Assembly: GCA_034190875.2 (NCBI GenBank)
Contig: CM067345.1
Location: 29,396,962-29,460,961, forward strand
Reading direction: 5' to 3'
DNA length: 64,000 nucleotides
Source of the DNA: Urechis unicinctus
Lineage: Eukaryota > Annelida > Polychaeta > Xenopneusta > Urechidae
Below, piece by piece: positions 11,079 to 24,600 of this stretch. Numbering within the stretch: the first letter of the stretch is position 1; each line of letters starts with the position of its first letter. Under the pieces are notes generated by a model. It made no database searches and was not told where the DNA came from. It saw only the letters and a list, made by a program, of their open reading frames with translations. Made by a program: the position numbers and the translations under genes.

Positions 11079-14000
11079 TTAGAATGTGAATCCTCCCTCT
11101 GGTGCCGCCTGGGCTGCTGTACCAAACGCCAGCTGGTCTCCTGTCTCCGTGCTCTCAGGGGCAATATTCTCATCCTCCTCACCCTACATACACATCACAC
11201 ATATACAACTCACTCTCGATATTTACCACTTTACCAAAGAATTGGATGATATGTGATGAAGTGAACACCCGACCAAGCAGCATATTACTCACTTCAGCAG
11301 AGAAGAATTTGTCGATGAACTTGACAGCAGAGTGGTAGACCTGCTCATTTTCGTGGTTTTGTAGAGCCTCTATCTTATCGAGTCCGCCGACCTCCTCTAC
11401 ATATAGACAAGCCTGCTCCAGACGCTGGTACTTGTCGGCAGCCTGCATCCACATCACATATAATGCTGCTTAAGTGACCGATGTGATGACAGAGTAGGTT
11501 AATGTTATAACCTTTTCTCATAGTGAGGTCTACGCGTGACTTACATGAAGAATGTTAGTGAGTGCATCAAGGATCACAACGATGATCTTGGCGTCTTTTG
11601 TGATGAGGAGATCACAGAGTGGCTTGACTGCGCCACTCTCCACCGCCACTCCGATCTGATCCACTGTACCACCAGAGGTCAGGTTGGTCACTGCCCATAC
11701 AGCCTCCTTCTGAGCCTTGAAATCACCCTACACATGCAAACACAAGCATTCTGATTATCTGGATACACACTATACCTACACACACCAGTGTCTGCAAAAA
11801 CGACCTGTGTGACTGACTGACCTTGATGAGCACTTGGATGAGAAGGGGGACGAGGCCATGGCTGAGAACCGCCTGTATCTGATCTGTGTTGCCAGCGGTT
11901 ACATTGGAGATGGTCCATGCTGCCTCCTTCTGAACACTGGCTTTGTTGAATGTCAGCAGTCGTGGAAACGCTGCCAAGAGTCCGCTATCCAGTGCCATCT
12001 GGTGACACCAAACAGCAATGTCACAAACATGCAGATGATGGACAAACAAGTGAACCACCAATCATACACGACTGTAGCTAGCGGTCAGGTAAAAGCTGGA
12101 ACCCACCTGAGTCTGATTGTCATCCCCTGTCACAACATTACCCATAGTTCTCAGGGCAGGGGTCACAACAGACACTTCTTTGTGGCCAAGAAGCTCAATA
12201 ATCCGTGGAACAACACCTGTGTTTACAATAAGGAACACCTGCTATTAAGGCAAGTCAGGATGTTTATATAAATAAGTGCTCTCTGTATTGTAACATCCCA
12301 GTACACAGAGGACGGTCTCAAGGACAGACATGCTACAATGATCTAAAAGTGACCGACCTGCATCGATGACAGCCTGTATTTTGTCGTTAGTGCCGTCTGT
12401 GAGGTAGGAGAGAGCCCAGCAGGCGTCCGATAGCACCTCTTTATCTTGGTGTCTAATGAGCTGAGCCAGAGCCGGCAGACATAGACGCACCGCCTCAAAA
12501 GGGGGAGGGGGATTCTTGTTGCGGCACAAGTTAGACAGAGTCCAGGTGACGTTACGAAGGAAGGCCGGCTGACAAATACACAGGTACCATGGCCGTGCAT
12601 CAATAGCTGACAAGGAATTTTACAGGAGTGAATTGCCTCTGAATGGTCAACTGAGCATGAGAAGGGTTGGTGAATGTAAGTTATGAGCTGATGAGCAACT
12701 GTTACTTGTGGGTTGATGAGTGGATGTTTCATGTTTGTATGTTGTGTTGATTTGTGGATGTAACCTATGATTGTTTGTGGATGTTACCTGTGTTTGTGTG
12801 TTAATGAGTAGATGTTACCTTTGTTTGTGTGTTAATGAGTGAATGTTGCCTGTGTTGGGGTGCTGATGAGTGAATGTTGCCTGTGTTGGTGTGTGGATAG
12901 TGAATGTTACCTGTGTTTGTGGGTTGATGAGTGAATGTTACCTGTGCTGGTGTTTGGATAGTGAATGTTACCTGTGTTTGTGGGTTGATTAGAGCCAGAA
13001 GTGGATCAAGGCATCCCAGTTTTATGACCTGGTCCCTAAGGTCCGGTCCATCACCTACAAACACACAAGGGGAATACAGGTCCAACACTCTTAACGGGCT
13101 TTTGACGACTCATAGTCTTGAAAGCTGTCAGACTTGTAAGCATCTTCCCAATCACTGCAGACTATTTGGATAATCAGACCATCACATGATGAAACAGCCA
13201 TGTGTAGACAATAGTTATTATACCATATACACTGCTATTAACTTATGCATGGCTTGGAAAATATATCAGTTCACATGTTGCACATTTAAAGATATCAACT
13301 GTAAAATTCAAGAAAGCAACTGCACTCAATATAAGAAGCACCCACCAGCAATGTTTCCAAGGCCCAGACAGCCTGTTCTGCAACCGAGGCGGACTCGGAG
13401 CGCAGGAGCTGGATGAAGGCCGGTACAGCGCCTTGACCCACCACAGTCCTCGTCTGCTGAGATGTGCCAGAGGCAATGTTAGTTAAGGCCCAGGCAGCTT
13501 CAAACTGCAGGTCAACTCTGTATCAGTGCACAAGGATGTATCATTAGCTTTCAAAGGTACCTGTCATTTGGAATGAAAACGATCTTTACGATCTTTCCAA
13601 TTCATAAACGGAATAAGTTATAGAACAACAACTGTACATTGGAGAATTCAGAGCTACTATGGAAGGAATAATGAAGACTGACCTGTCGGTGTGGCTGAGG
13701 AACTCTACAAGTCGAGGGATGATGCCTGCCTGTATAACATCATCTATGGGAGGGTTACGCTCACGGGACAGCAGACGTCGTGCACATTGGGTGGCTTGGA
13801 ACCACAAAGAGCCATCAGCACCCTGGATAGCTGCGATGATCTCACCCATGGTCATTGATTGAACAGGCTGGTGAACAAGGGTTACAAGCACTGAGTTGAT
13901 AGGTTAAGTTTGTTAACACTCAGTGACATCACATAATTGTACATATTAACAGTAACTAGCTCAATGTGAAGTGAATGTTTATCACAAGGCATTTTGGGTA

Positions 14001-14291
14001 ACCTTATACCTGTTTGTTTTGCTCCCGCAGAGGGCTTGTACTCTCCTCCACATCAGCCATGTTACGCCTCTTAGAGAGCTGGTCATCTTTACGGGCCTTC
14101 CTTAGCTCAACGCTAGTTTCTTGCCGTCTGCGTCGAAGATCCTACAATATAAGAGGCAATTTTTTTAGTTTTATTTTCTGGCTGATGACTTTTGACACAT
14201 CATCTATTAGACATTCAAGAAAAAGATTACTTACGTCGGTGTCTTTGCCTTTGTTTTTGTAAGCTTTAAGTCTGTTCTCTCTGGAAGCCAT
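11079..14291 (-). CDS. KPNA2: Importin subunit alpha (karyopherin alpha, KPNA2/alpha-1 clade)
   Basis: Nuclear import adaptor: it binds classical NLS cargo with its ARM repeats and importin beta through an N-terminal IBB domain. Coding exons (- strand) are 14291-14235, 14141-14010, 13867-13683, 13517-13346, 13054-12972, 12568-12358, 12216-12107, 11998-11822, 11727-11545, 11442-11293 and 11183-11079 (stop 11081-11079), for about 521 aa against 529 in human KPNA2. The IBB has [11 protein letters not shown] and [17 protein letters not shown]. The ARM repeats carry the NLS-groove WxxxN signatures (WALTN, WALGN, WTLSN, WTISN, WAVTN). The C-terminus has [15 protein letters not shown] and ends GGFTF. 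KPNA2-type features are [11 protein letters not shown] and [16 protein letters not shown]. Exon 4 lacks one base near 13357-13358 (CC where CCC is expected), which shifts the frame just before its donor; this looks like a sequence error. The exon 5 donor sits in a minisatellite. The 3' UTR may extend to an AATAAA (-) at 10544-10549. Confidence 0.95.
12750..12995. repeat. Minisatellite (30-31 bp) that includes the importin-alpha exon 5 splice donor
   Basis: The phrase ATGTTACCTGTG recurs at 12781, 12812, 12843, 12874, 12904, 12935 and 12965, with more decayed copies to the left. On the gene strand each unit reads ACACAG followed by gtaacattcac, that is, the last bases of exon 5 plus the intron start. 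The genuine donor is the copy at about 12971-12972. Five of the seven copies keep a GT donor; the two at 12843 and 12874 have GC in its place. Reading on through the array from exon 5 stays open for about 57 codons. Confidence 0.85.
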
Positions 14292-15281
14292 GGTTCTGCA
14301 ATAATGACATAGTAAGTCTATCAATAATTATATCTATGATTCTGATGAAGTGAACATAACATGCACCAATTGTTGGCTTCAGACTAACTTGTTCATAATC
14401 ATGAAAACTTCTTGCAGGTTGGAAGGCAATTAACGATTACGAAATAGAAACAAAATACTAGCGTTTTATATCAAATTCAACAGCAAGGTTGTATGGCTAC
14501 TGTGATGGATGATAATGACGAATGTGAAGCTTTGGTAGCACCCCCTAAGGGCATTCACTAACTTGGCACAAACACAGTGCCATCACCAGTTGGAACGACA
14601 GGCTGTATTGTTAATTGGGCGCTAAAATACTGTCGCTCACTTAGCTGACCACGTTTTCACATAGCTTGCCTAACTAACGCTGCAGTGTGAAAGTTATGTT
14701 TAATGATGTATCCCCATTCGTTTTCTGGTCTTTTATATATAATATAACTGTTTGTTTCATCCCAACTTAGCCAACATTTATGTAGCAATATTTTCCGTTC
14801 GTGATTTTTTGTGCTGGAATTGTAGTCGAGTACTTTTTTATATTTGCATGTGTCGCAGTGAGCCGGGATATGCCACCTAAATGTTGTTGTATCAGGTAAT
14901 AATGTAAGTAGGTGAACGGAGGTAATACTCTAAGATTAGTGTCGGCTTTTGAGAAGCTGTTACAGGAGCTCGCGCTTTCAACTGGTCAGCGCGTCACGAT
15001 GTTGAGCGTGCTGTCAACGTAATGACATGCGCGAAATGTTGCTCACTCGTCGGGCATCGCGTTTTGGTCTCGGTGAACTTACATGGATATAAGTCTGGTC
15101 ATGATTAATCAACAAGCTCTGTGTACGAGTCGACCAAGTCAAATCGTCAGCGTCCAATGCACACTGCACTTGAAGCCACGCAAGCAATCCTCACAAGATA
15201 CCAAGAAAAGTAGGACAAATTGACAAGCATGATTGCTTGGTGTAATTTTGACTCGAGTGTAAATATATGAATATAAATAAA

Positions 15282-15316
<35 letters not shown>

Positions 15317-15800
15317 TTAATAAATTGGATCATTTGCTTCATTTAGGGCAGGTCCAATGTTGTTAGAGTTTGATAAAGATCCTGTTTGCCAAGGCAACAT
15401 TCAATGTAAAAGTGAGGAGGATGGACGAGAGTAGGACTTATAAGGACTTAGTTTACGTTGGTTTGTTGTTGAGTATGGTGTTTTTGTTGTGTATAATATG
15501 TTCTTCCCCAAGTGTTAATATTTTTGTCATGCTGTGTATGTCAAGTGATTGATTTTGGCACGTGTTTGTTGGAATTATAATCTGCGTGTCATGGGTAAAA
15601 CAATAAAGTATTTGTTAACACACATCAAGTTGTTGCAGATTTCTTTTGGCTGGTTGAATTTTTTCTGGGCCGGTGGATTTTGGGAACTACCAGCCCAGAT
15701 GGCCGGTGGCAATTTTTCTTAGTTTCATGCCCTGTTGGTCATATCTATGAAACATGATGGTCCTAGTGACAATAAAGAATTTATACCTTCAAACATCCGT
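14292..15800. other. Region upstream of importin alpha, no gene
   Basis: This holds the 5' region of the importin gene. A TG/TA dinucleotide run lies at 15286-15316. I found only short, unrelated open stretches here and no recognisable exon. Confidence 0.5.
15286..15316. repeat. (TG)n(TA)n microsatellite
   Basis: A run of alternating TG turns into alternating TA dinucleotides. Short open stretches across it are low-complexity artefacts. Confidence 0.9.
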
Positions 15801-16369
15801 TTAAAGAGACTGTTCAGCCCCATATATGGAACGAGGTTGCCTAGCAAGCTGCTTGGCAACCGCACCTTGGAAACCAAAACTTTTAAGTTTTCAGACTTTC
15901 AGTTGCTACACGGCGCTGTGGTCTCAGAAAAAAGATCCTTACTTCGGCTGTCACCATTTATGTTGTTGGACATTACCCTTCCTGCTTGACGGTCTGTGTG
16001 CACAATGATGCCCACATCTTGAATGAGTGAAGATTTTATGAAATCTACATTATGTAACTAAAGCGGAATACACATCGATAGTGAGGTAAATTCAGAGCAC
16101 GGTATGATTTACAGCTTACATCCTTGTGGTTCATGGTTTTAGGGAGGCACCGTTATCGATGGAATGACATAACTGAATAAAACAGATTTCCACAGTAGAT
16201 CATGAATATTTCCAGTCAAATAATGTTAAAAACTTATCAACATAATTTCAATCATGTAAACTTTGCGGCACAAATTAGAAGATGTATTACTTACGTCTGC
16301 GTTAATCGTAGTAATGTAATAACGAGATGATCCCTGATTGCCTTATATGCGGCTGAACAGTCTCTTTAA
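15801..16369. mobile_element. TTAA-flanked MITE (piggyBac- or Kolobok-like non-autonomous DNA transposon)
   Basis: TTAA at 15801-15804 is followed by AGAGACTGTTCAGCC. At the other end GGCTGAACAGTCTCT is followed by TTAA at 16366-16369. This gives a 561-bp element (15805-16365) with terminal inverted repeats of about 21 bp with one mismatch, inside a TTAA target duplication. It has no transposase. TTAA duplications are typical of piggyBac and Kolobok families; which one mobilised it cannot be told from the ends alone. Confidence 0.85.
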
Positions 16370-18659
16370 TACAAAACATGACAACATGACGTTCAACGGT
16401 GATCTGACAGTTTTGAGTCATTTCAACCTTTATTCTGGTATGGCTAACTAATGGAATTAGAATCAACAAAAGGCAGAAGATATTGGTATGGCAGCCATAA
16501 AAACGAGACAGTTATGGGCAGTTTGTAAGGCTGCCGTATAATTAAGGCTGGTGATCGGCAATTTGTACAGCCGGTTTCTTAGTAGGACATTTTCTGTGAT
16601 CAGACTCGGTATGTGTGATGATTGCTGTCAACATATCATGTTTGTACGGTTGACAGATCTGCGGATTATTCTTTTTAGTTGTATATAAGCAAATATAATT
16701 GTGCTGGTTTTTTTTAACTTTTCGTTGTATCTATGTTCTTTAGATTTTGCATAATCAAAATCTACCAAAATTGTTAAATGTATTTTTAGAACATTGCTTT
16801 GGCCTAGCTCTTTCGAACTAAGTACGGGTGGTGCTGCATGCACTCCCTCTTAGTTCTGGCGTCCAACGGTATCTAGCCTGCGTAGTTCAACGGAATGATC
16901 CAGAGTTCCCGTGTTTTATCTAGTTTTATCTAATAAAATCCTCTCACCAAACATTTATCGGAACAGATTTGAATTTCAGCAACTGCAGTATACTGTGAAT
17001 TAGTATTTTGGCCTAAAACACACCAAGCGGTAATATCTGGGCCCGACTTTTCACTGACAAATTCAGAGGCATCGGAAGTTTACACTGAAAGTTGCAGGGG
17101 CACTCTGGGATACCGTTCTCCAGGCTTGTATTTCGGAAGGGAATATCCGCGGTAAACTTGGAAAGTTATCAAAAATATACTTTTCCGCAGACAATAGGAA
17201 TATGAAACATTATCATTAACCGAACTAAACAATAACTTTCGACACTGATCGCCTGAAACTCGTCAGAAAATGCATATTTCGTGGAAAAAAGTGGCGAGTT
17301 CTGTATGCATCGACAACAAAATTTTGGTTTTACTGTTGGACCGACAAGGTGATTAATAGAACCTGACGTTGGTCTATTGGGCTTCTTTGGCCATCAAGTA
17401 AGTTCCGCAAGATTGGATCAAATTTGCCGTCAATTATTATAACCTTGCGATCCAGATCGCCAAGTTATTTTATGACACCACCAACAGTTAACACCGTTCT
17501 ATAAAACAGGGATGATTCGCAACATAAGATGAACTTTATATTAAGAAGCACATGATATATGGCCTTGTGAAATACCTTTGTAGTTTTCAAAATTAGTTCT
17601 CTTGAATCTTTCACTTTTCCCGGACAGATCTTCCACACGTGACAGATGACGTTCGTTTAAATTTTACCACAAAAGAACCCCTTTGAATCAGTGAGTGTGA
17701 TTGGGCCACAATTTGAAACGGTCTATTTGATTGGACAAACTTAATATATATCAATATTTCTTAAATTTCCATGACAAAAGCGACTAAATATATCCATGAA
17801 TAACGAAATGCTATAAACGATATAGAAATCAAATATTTTTCAAAGATGTGGATTAAATTTATCTTTTAAAAAAATTCAATCAGTCGAAAAACTTTTGGCT
17901 GTACGTTTACAGTCTTACGCGATAAGTCGTCTTATTAACTAACACAAAAGGGTTCGTTTAATAAAGATCGCAAGTCGAAATATTGAGCTATCTTATACAT
18001 GCACAGAGAACAGTTTTTGTATAAACGTAGCAATCGGTCGGACCAACCCGTCCAGTACAAACCCTTGTGAAGCAACATCATTTCATATGATAACATTGAT
18101 TAAAATTGCATCGATACTGGTAGCCCCAAACAATGTCAATGGTATATATCGAGAGGTAGTCATTGGCATTATGGCCTTTTATCAAATGAAAATTTATCAA
18201 GTGATGACCGACAATAATTCTGGTTTTTCATTACTGTCGTAATGACTAAACCTGATAGAAAAAGAGGATTCATTAAATCTACTGTATTTCTTAATAATAT
18301 GCTTCTCTCTGTCGATAGAAGTGCTTTTCATACTTTCACGTATTCGCATGTGCCAGAGAGAAGTCATCTATGTTAGAATATTTATAAATACTCTCTTCCA
18401 TTGGTTTTTTTAAATTCAATATATCGTAAGCTACCACTAATAGTCTTTGAGTTTTGTAATCAATTGGGCCTTGATTATTTTTTGTTTTACAATATTACTG
18501 AACAATTCATCAATGTCTGGTAAATATATATATATCATATGTTCGTTGATAATGCATTTAACGAATAACTAGCATTTGAGATTTGCTATTTTTAAACAAT
18601 AAGTATGAACCCCTGGATAAATTTCAGATGGAAAACTAAACGTGCAGATAAATTATCCC
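16370..18659. other. Intergenic, no gene recognised
   Basis: About 2.3 kb of AT-rich DNA between the MITE and the FOP start. No open stretch gives a recognisable protein on either strand and I see no RNA gene. The right end must hold the FOP promoter. Confidence 0.5.
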
Positions 18660-18692
18660 ATGTCGAAAATTATTTGTTTGGGAAAAGCAAAA

Positions 18693-21600
18693 ATGTCAGC
18701 AGACGAAGATACAGAACTGAGAGATTTAGTTGCCCAAACACTTGACAAACGGCGTATTGTCAAATATTAGGGTATAAATTCATAATTGTTGTATATATAT
18801 CATTGTTTGAAAATTATAGCCGTATCAGATGGGAGAATATTATTAAAATAACCAGATAATGGTATCAGGCGGCACTGCATGTTCAAACATGAAGATAGAA
18901 AGTCCCCTTCCCTCGAAAGTTCGCCTCAATTTAAATCATGTTAAAATAGATTCAGTATTGCTGACTGTCATGCAGATCCGTTAAGCAATGAGAATGCAAA
19001 ACTAATACACATCACAGGCATTATAGTCTTCAAACGCCCAAGTTATCTGAAGGATTACAGTTACAAGATAACCTGTTAACAGGTCTTCATTGCGATTAGC
19101 CGTGCACGAGGTCTCATTGACATATATTGCTATTAGTACCGTTGTGTGCGGCTACATTGAGATCACTCCAGTCCATAAGCTATAGCGGCGGAACTAATAT
19201 CCATTGTATGGAGTTTGTGGCATTGTCGTTCAACCAATTTTGAGCTACTAGCTACACCAAGAGGGTTCACTCGTGCCTCCGCCAAATAAAATATGTGGTC
19301 ACGCCACCTCTTAGTAGCAAGGTGCTTTGTAATAACATCGCTTAAAGCCACATTGAATTCTGTGATTAATTTTAGGGGGCTTGGTTGCCGCAACAAATCT
19401 GGGCTCGACAAATTACAAAAATATCACCAGCCAGGTTGGGCCATTATTCTGTAAGCAGTCTGAATCACTCGCCCAAATATAATATCAACTGGCCTGAATA
19501 AGCATTGATAAATGCAACAAATGCTGATGAATTTGTTACGTGATCGGAGTGATGACGCTCACAGTTAATCCGCATTGCAAGGCTTGAGTGGATGTAGTAA
19601 ATTTGTATTACCAATGTTTAATCTTCTAAGTGCAATTACGAGTGACTGGCTGGATAATACTAAAAGCCAATAGCGCTAAAATGCTTGAATGGCATAATCT
19701 AGTGTTCATTGTTGCACACTGACCAATGATTAGCTGTACCTTGCAAATGTATTAATTATTCATAAGGGTGGGCACAGACGCCAGGCTGCGGCTTGTTGCT
19801 GCTGCTTCCTGCTGCCAATTTTTGTTTGGGTGCACTTATAAGGAAATCCACTGGCCCGAACAGCTTGGTTACTGGCCCAGGGCCATCAGGCTGTCTAACT
19901 CCTAGACATTGGATGCTTTTGTTGTATTCATGATCACTGCATAGCTAGTCAGAGTCAACGCTTTTGGCGTAGCTATTAGCTTTTTTGTCAAACTGCATCA
20001 TATATGATAAATCTCAAAGGAGTTAAGGCAAGAGATTACAATCTATTTTGGCTAATTAAACATACACTGGTCAATATTTTATGTTTCCTACGTTCATATG
20101 AAACTTATACCTTTGGTAGCCTTGCTGATTCTTCTGAAATGAGATGAGTCAGTAGGGATACATGTTGGTCCTCTCTTTGGAGGAGCTGAATCAAGAGGCA
20201 GTGAGGCAGCTGTCACGGCTGGCACAATTGTCCAGACTGTGATGCCAGCCATGTTGCTTTATACGGCTGATAGGTGGTCCATGCAATTTATGTACATAGT
20301 TGGTGATCAAAGTGATTCTGGTGTACTTAGCTGCTGTAGGGCTGGGGTAGTCACGTGGGGAACCAGTTTCAAGACTGTCTAGGTAGTTTCAGTTAAGTAG
20401 GAGACTTTATGGCATGGTCAACATGTTCCAGGGTCTACTGGTTGAGGAGTTGGTAGCCTCAGCACTTCTTAAACCATCGCTCTGAACAAAGGGTTAGCCA
20501 GAAATAAAATCCAAATCAACGCGCTATCGTTTAGGACATTGTTAAAAAAAGACCATCGTCTTCAGAAATTGGCTGCCACAATGGTGGCTGCCCTTACACA
20601 CACGCACACCTACCCACAGCTAATTATGTTTGGTGGAATGTGATAAAGGATATAAGAAATATATACTTTTGAATATAACATTGACCCAAGATGTTTAAGA
20701 ACAAGGTAGGCTTGACCATCTTGATTCCTGAAAAAAATCACACAATCATCTACAAACCTCAATGCTTTTATTCAGGTTGTTCAAATTTTGCTGATTAGAC
20801 ATGGAAAATCCTCTTGTGTGCTGATGGACCATGTCACGACAAGCTTGTAGTAGAACAACAGATACTTGTTTATAAATTAAGACTTGAAAAAACAAACTAT
20901 TTTCATTTGCCTTTGGGCACTGTGTGTTGAGGAGTTGCTGAAGCAACACAGTCTTATAAGTTACAAATGTGATGGTCTCACCACAGTCGCCTCCCTTTTG
21001 GTAAGGCAAGGTGTGAACTTTTTAGCAAGATGATTATATACTATAACCATTGACAATATCAACTAAAGAAAGAGGGAAATCAGTTTAATATACAAATGCC
21101 TGCTGGGCAACCAATCTTGTAAATTGAACTCATCGTGGCAATTTTTTTGTAGCCTCAGGCAACTGTTAAGAGTGAACCCTGCCCTAGCATCTCATTGCTT
21201 ATGTTTTCTTGTGCGCCATTAACAACCTAATATTGCTTCCTGGACCCTTGCCTTCTCACACCAAGCTTCTTGTAACATCTATGAACACCTGATAAAATGG
21301 TAATTGGTATATTGCTGACATCGTTTTGTAACCTATGATATGATATGTTTTACAAAATTGTCTTCGGTTCACAGGCACAACTAAGATCAAATGTATTTTT
21401 GGCATTAGATGAGCAAGAAAGTCTACAGGTGGGTTTACTGAATATCACTGGAAAGATTGGTGTGGTGTTAGTGGCAGGGATGACATGTGATGTAAACGAC
21501 TTTCAGTGTAGTTTGATTGTTTTAAATGGGTATTATGGAATAGCTGTGACGTTGTCACTTATGAGCCACTGAATATGGCAGTCTATTGATAATTATCTTG

Positions 21601-24600
21601 GTTGATTTAGTGTGTTCATGATAACTGCAGTTTAATTATCCCCACACAAGAAAATTAAACATTTTTGGGGGTTACTTTTGGAAATCTGTGTGGGCTGTTG
21701 CCAATAAATGATAAGTTATTTGAGTAAAACTCACCACATCTCAAATGAAGCATTTCCATAATTATATCATTGAAGGAAATATTGTTTCAGAACAAAAAAT
21801 CCTATATCAACCATGATTTAGTGAAATTCATGTCCACCAAAGAAGGTCAGTGTTTCTCTTTTTTTTTAATGTTGATGTACAGTTTAAAAGGTTGTCGGTG
21901 TTGGAGTTGATGGAAACAGTCAAGTTGTAAGATAAACATGTTTTGTTAACCAGGAAGGCAGATTACGGGGCTTGTTAGAGAATTCCTTGAATTCTTCAAA
22001 CTTGATTACACAAAAAGCGTCTTTGATCCTGAAAGTACTTATGTAAGTGTCATTTCATTTTATTTTTTTTCTGAAGTGTGATGTGTAAATTATCTTGATC
22101 CTCCACTGCATTTTAAATATAGGATTCTGTGTACAGAAGCAATGATATAGCTAACAGTCAATGTGAAAGGGGTATGACTATGAGTGTTGAATAAATAAAA
22201 TTTCGTGGATGAACTAGCTGCTCTCATCTTTTACTGTTATACGGTTGTCAGCAATACCAGGGGCGCAATCATGTGGCTCGCGAGTTTGACATAGTGGACT
22301 CTGAAAAATTTCAAGGACCCCTTATTGCTGAAGTCCTCAAGAAACAACCCAAGAACAGCAACCTGAGACAGTCCAACAGCACTGAGGTGAGTAAGACTTG
22401 TTGTAACTGTCTTTGAGCACACTATATTTAACTGGTGTTATCAACTCACTGGCATCTGTTAGTGTGTTTATCTCTTCACTCCGGTTCTACTTGCCCACTT
22501 CCTTAATCATGCATTTTGGAAATATTTCTTTTCTATATAAAAATACTAATATGTTGTTGTATTAGTTATATGAATAATCCCATGATCTTTTCAATTTTTC
22601 TTGTGTGGTTTGATGCAATTAAGGAAGTTGGTCATTTTAAAATCTGGCTACAGAAAGGTTTTATACTTACCAAAATAGTATCACACCACACAAACTGATA
22701 ATCCTATTAACCTTTTTTGACTGCCAGAGGACAGTTTTCTCCTAGCACAGTGTGTTTGTTAATATTTTCTCTAGCTAATAGTTTATAGCTAAGACTGCTA
22801 TGAGTAATGGTGCTCCCAGACAACCTGATCATAGTGATGTGATGGGTCCATTCTACATGCAATCAACAATGACAGGTAAGAGTCTGTCATGATGCTGTTC
22901 AATCCAGGTGAATTTATGATTGTCTATTTTCTTATTCTTATCTGCCTTTAACCAAGAAGATATTTCTGCAGGCACAATGTATTGTGAGATGTTTGAGTGT
23001 ATGTTTATGTATTCAAAGTAAAGTGGTCTGCTATAACTGTTACCGAAATAAAGAAGGAATATTTATCCCGTCCTCATCAAGATGGCTGACAGCTTTGATA
23101 GCAAACTTAGGTATTTCACATACCTAACATGCATAGTATGTGAATCAACAAAGCAGTTTGGTTAGGAATAATAATGGCTGTCACAGAAGAGAACATTGGG
23201 GCTTTGGGGCATGTTCTGAAATGAACCTTGTTGTTTTCATCTGTAGGAGTTGGGAGTGAAACATACCCAGGAAGCTATGAGGAAGTTCAACAAGTATGAC
23301 AAGGTGATGAGTAATCTTGGTCACAATTCTGTAACAAAATATTTGACCTTGCATGGGTGAAACTCAATCTTTTAGTTGTTTTTAGGACGGAAATGGAACT
23401 ATTGAAAAAGATGAACTGCGCGACCTTTTCAGTGACATGTTCCCCAACTTTCACCAGTGAGTCAATGAACATGCAAAAGAGTGGATTTCATTGAAACGGT
23501 TTATATTGGATGACAGTAGTGTTGCTTATTTCAGGAACATGCTTGATCGTTACGTGAATGAAGAATTCAGAGCCTCAGACAGAGACTTCAGCAATGGTAA
23601 GTGCTACTCTTGTCCGAATGACAGTGATTTTGTTATTTAGCCAAAACAATAATTGCTGGTGTATCTTCATCAATGATAACTATCGACAAAAGCACTAACT
23701 GGGGTTGATCTCTGGAGCACTACTTGCTACTTGTTGTGACTTTTTAACAATTCTCTTGTATGTGCCACCTCCCTAATGTCAGTGGGTGTAGTTAATTTGG
23801 ACATCATTGACAGAAAGGAGGAACCAAGCATTTACAAAATCACCAAGTTGTATTTTTTAACAGACTGGGTGATGGCCTCGTGAGAATGTAAATGATAGAA
23901 TGAACACCAGAGTGAAGACTATTTGATCTTTTTCATAATTGGTGGAGGGAAATTTGATGTTTATGAATCTGTGTTTCTGTGTTTAATGGTTGGTAACAAA
24001 TACTGAATCCTGATGTGTCTGTTGTATTTGGTATTGCATTGTGTTGTCTGTTTGTTTCAGCTATTGATTTCGATGAGTTCCTGGAGATGTACAAACGGCT
24101 CTTTGTGTTATGTAAGAGCTCAATCTCAGCTGATGTATCTGACATCACATTACAGTCACCACGGTTACTTCAGAACAATAACAGTTCTAAGATACCTGCA
24201 CCTCTTAAGAAGGTCAATGCTTATTTTCTTTTCTTTTTTCAATCAGTTGATTTGTGAGTAGAAGTGGCAGGTGATTTGAACACACCATTTCCTACCAGTT
24301 CTATGCTGCTTTTATCTTTTAGAAGTTTTTAGTCTACAGATACTGAAAATCCGCCATTTCCCGTTTGATCATGGCTATGTCCTGGGTATACTGTTTTAGA
24401 ACTACTCTATTGTCTGCATAACCAGTCTCACAGTTTCATCCACTTGTGTGATCTCACTGATTTCAGACAACCACACTGACAGAGGAAAAGCCACTTCTTC
24501 ATTCAGGCTTTGGCTTCAACACTTGTTCTCATATGATCTGTTATTAACAAACACACTGTGCCTCTTCACCTCTCCATCATTCTTGTCCATTTTAAGTCTG

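Noticed and set aside
11834-12271. 145-codon open stretch on plus opposite importin alpha
   Set aside because: Antisense to confirmed importin exons 7 and 8.
12750-12995. CRISPR-like array
   Set aside because: Units are contiguous without spacers and the DNA is eukaryotic; it is a minisatellite.
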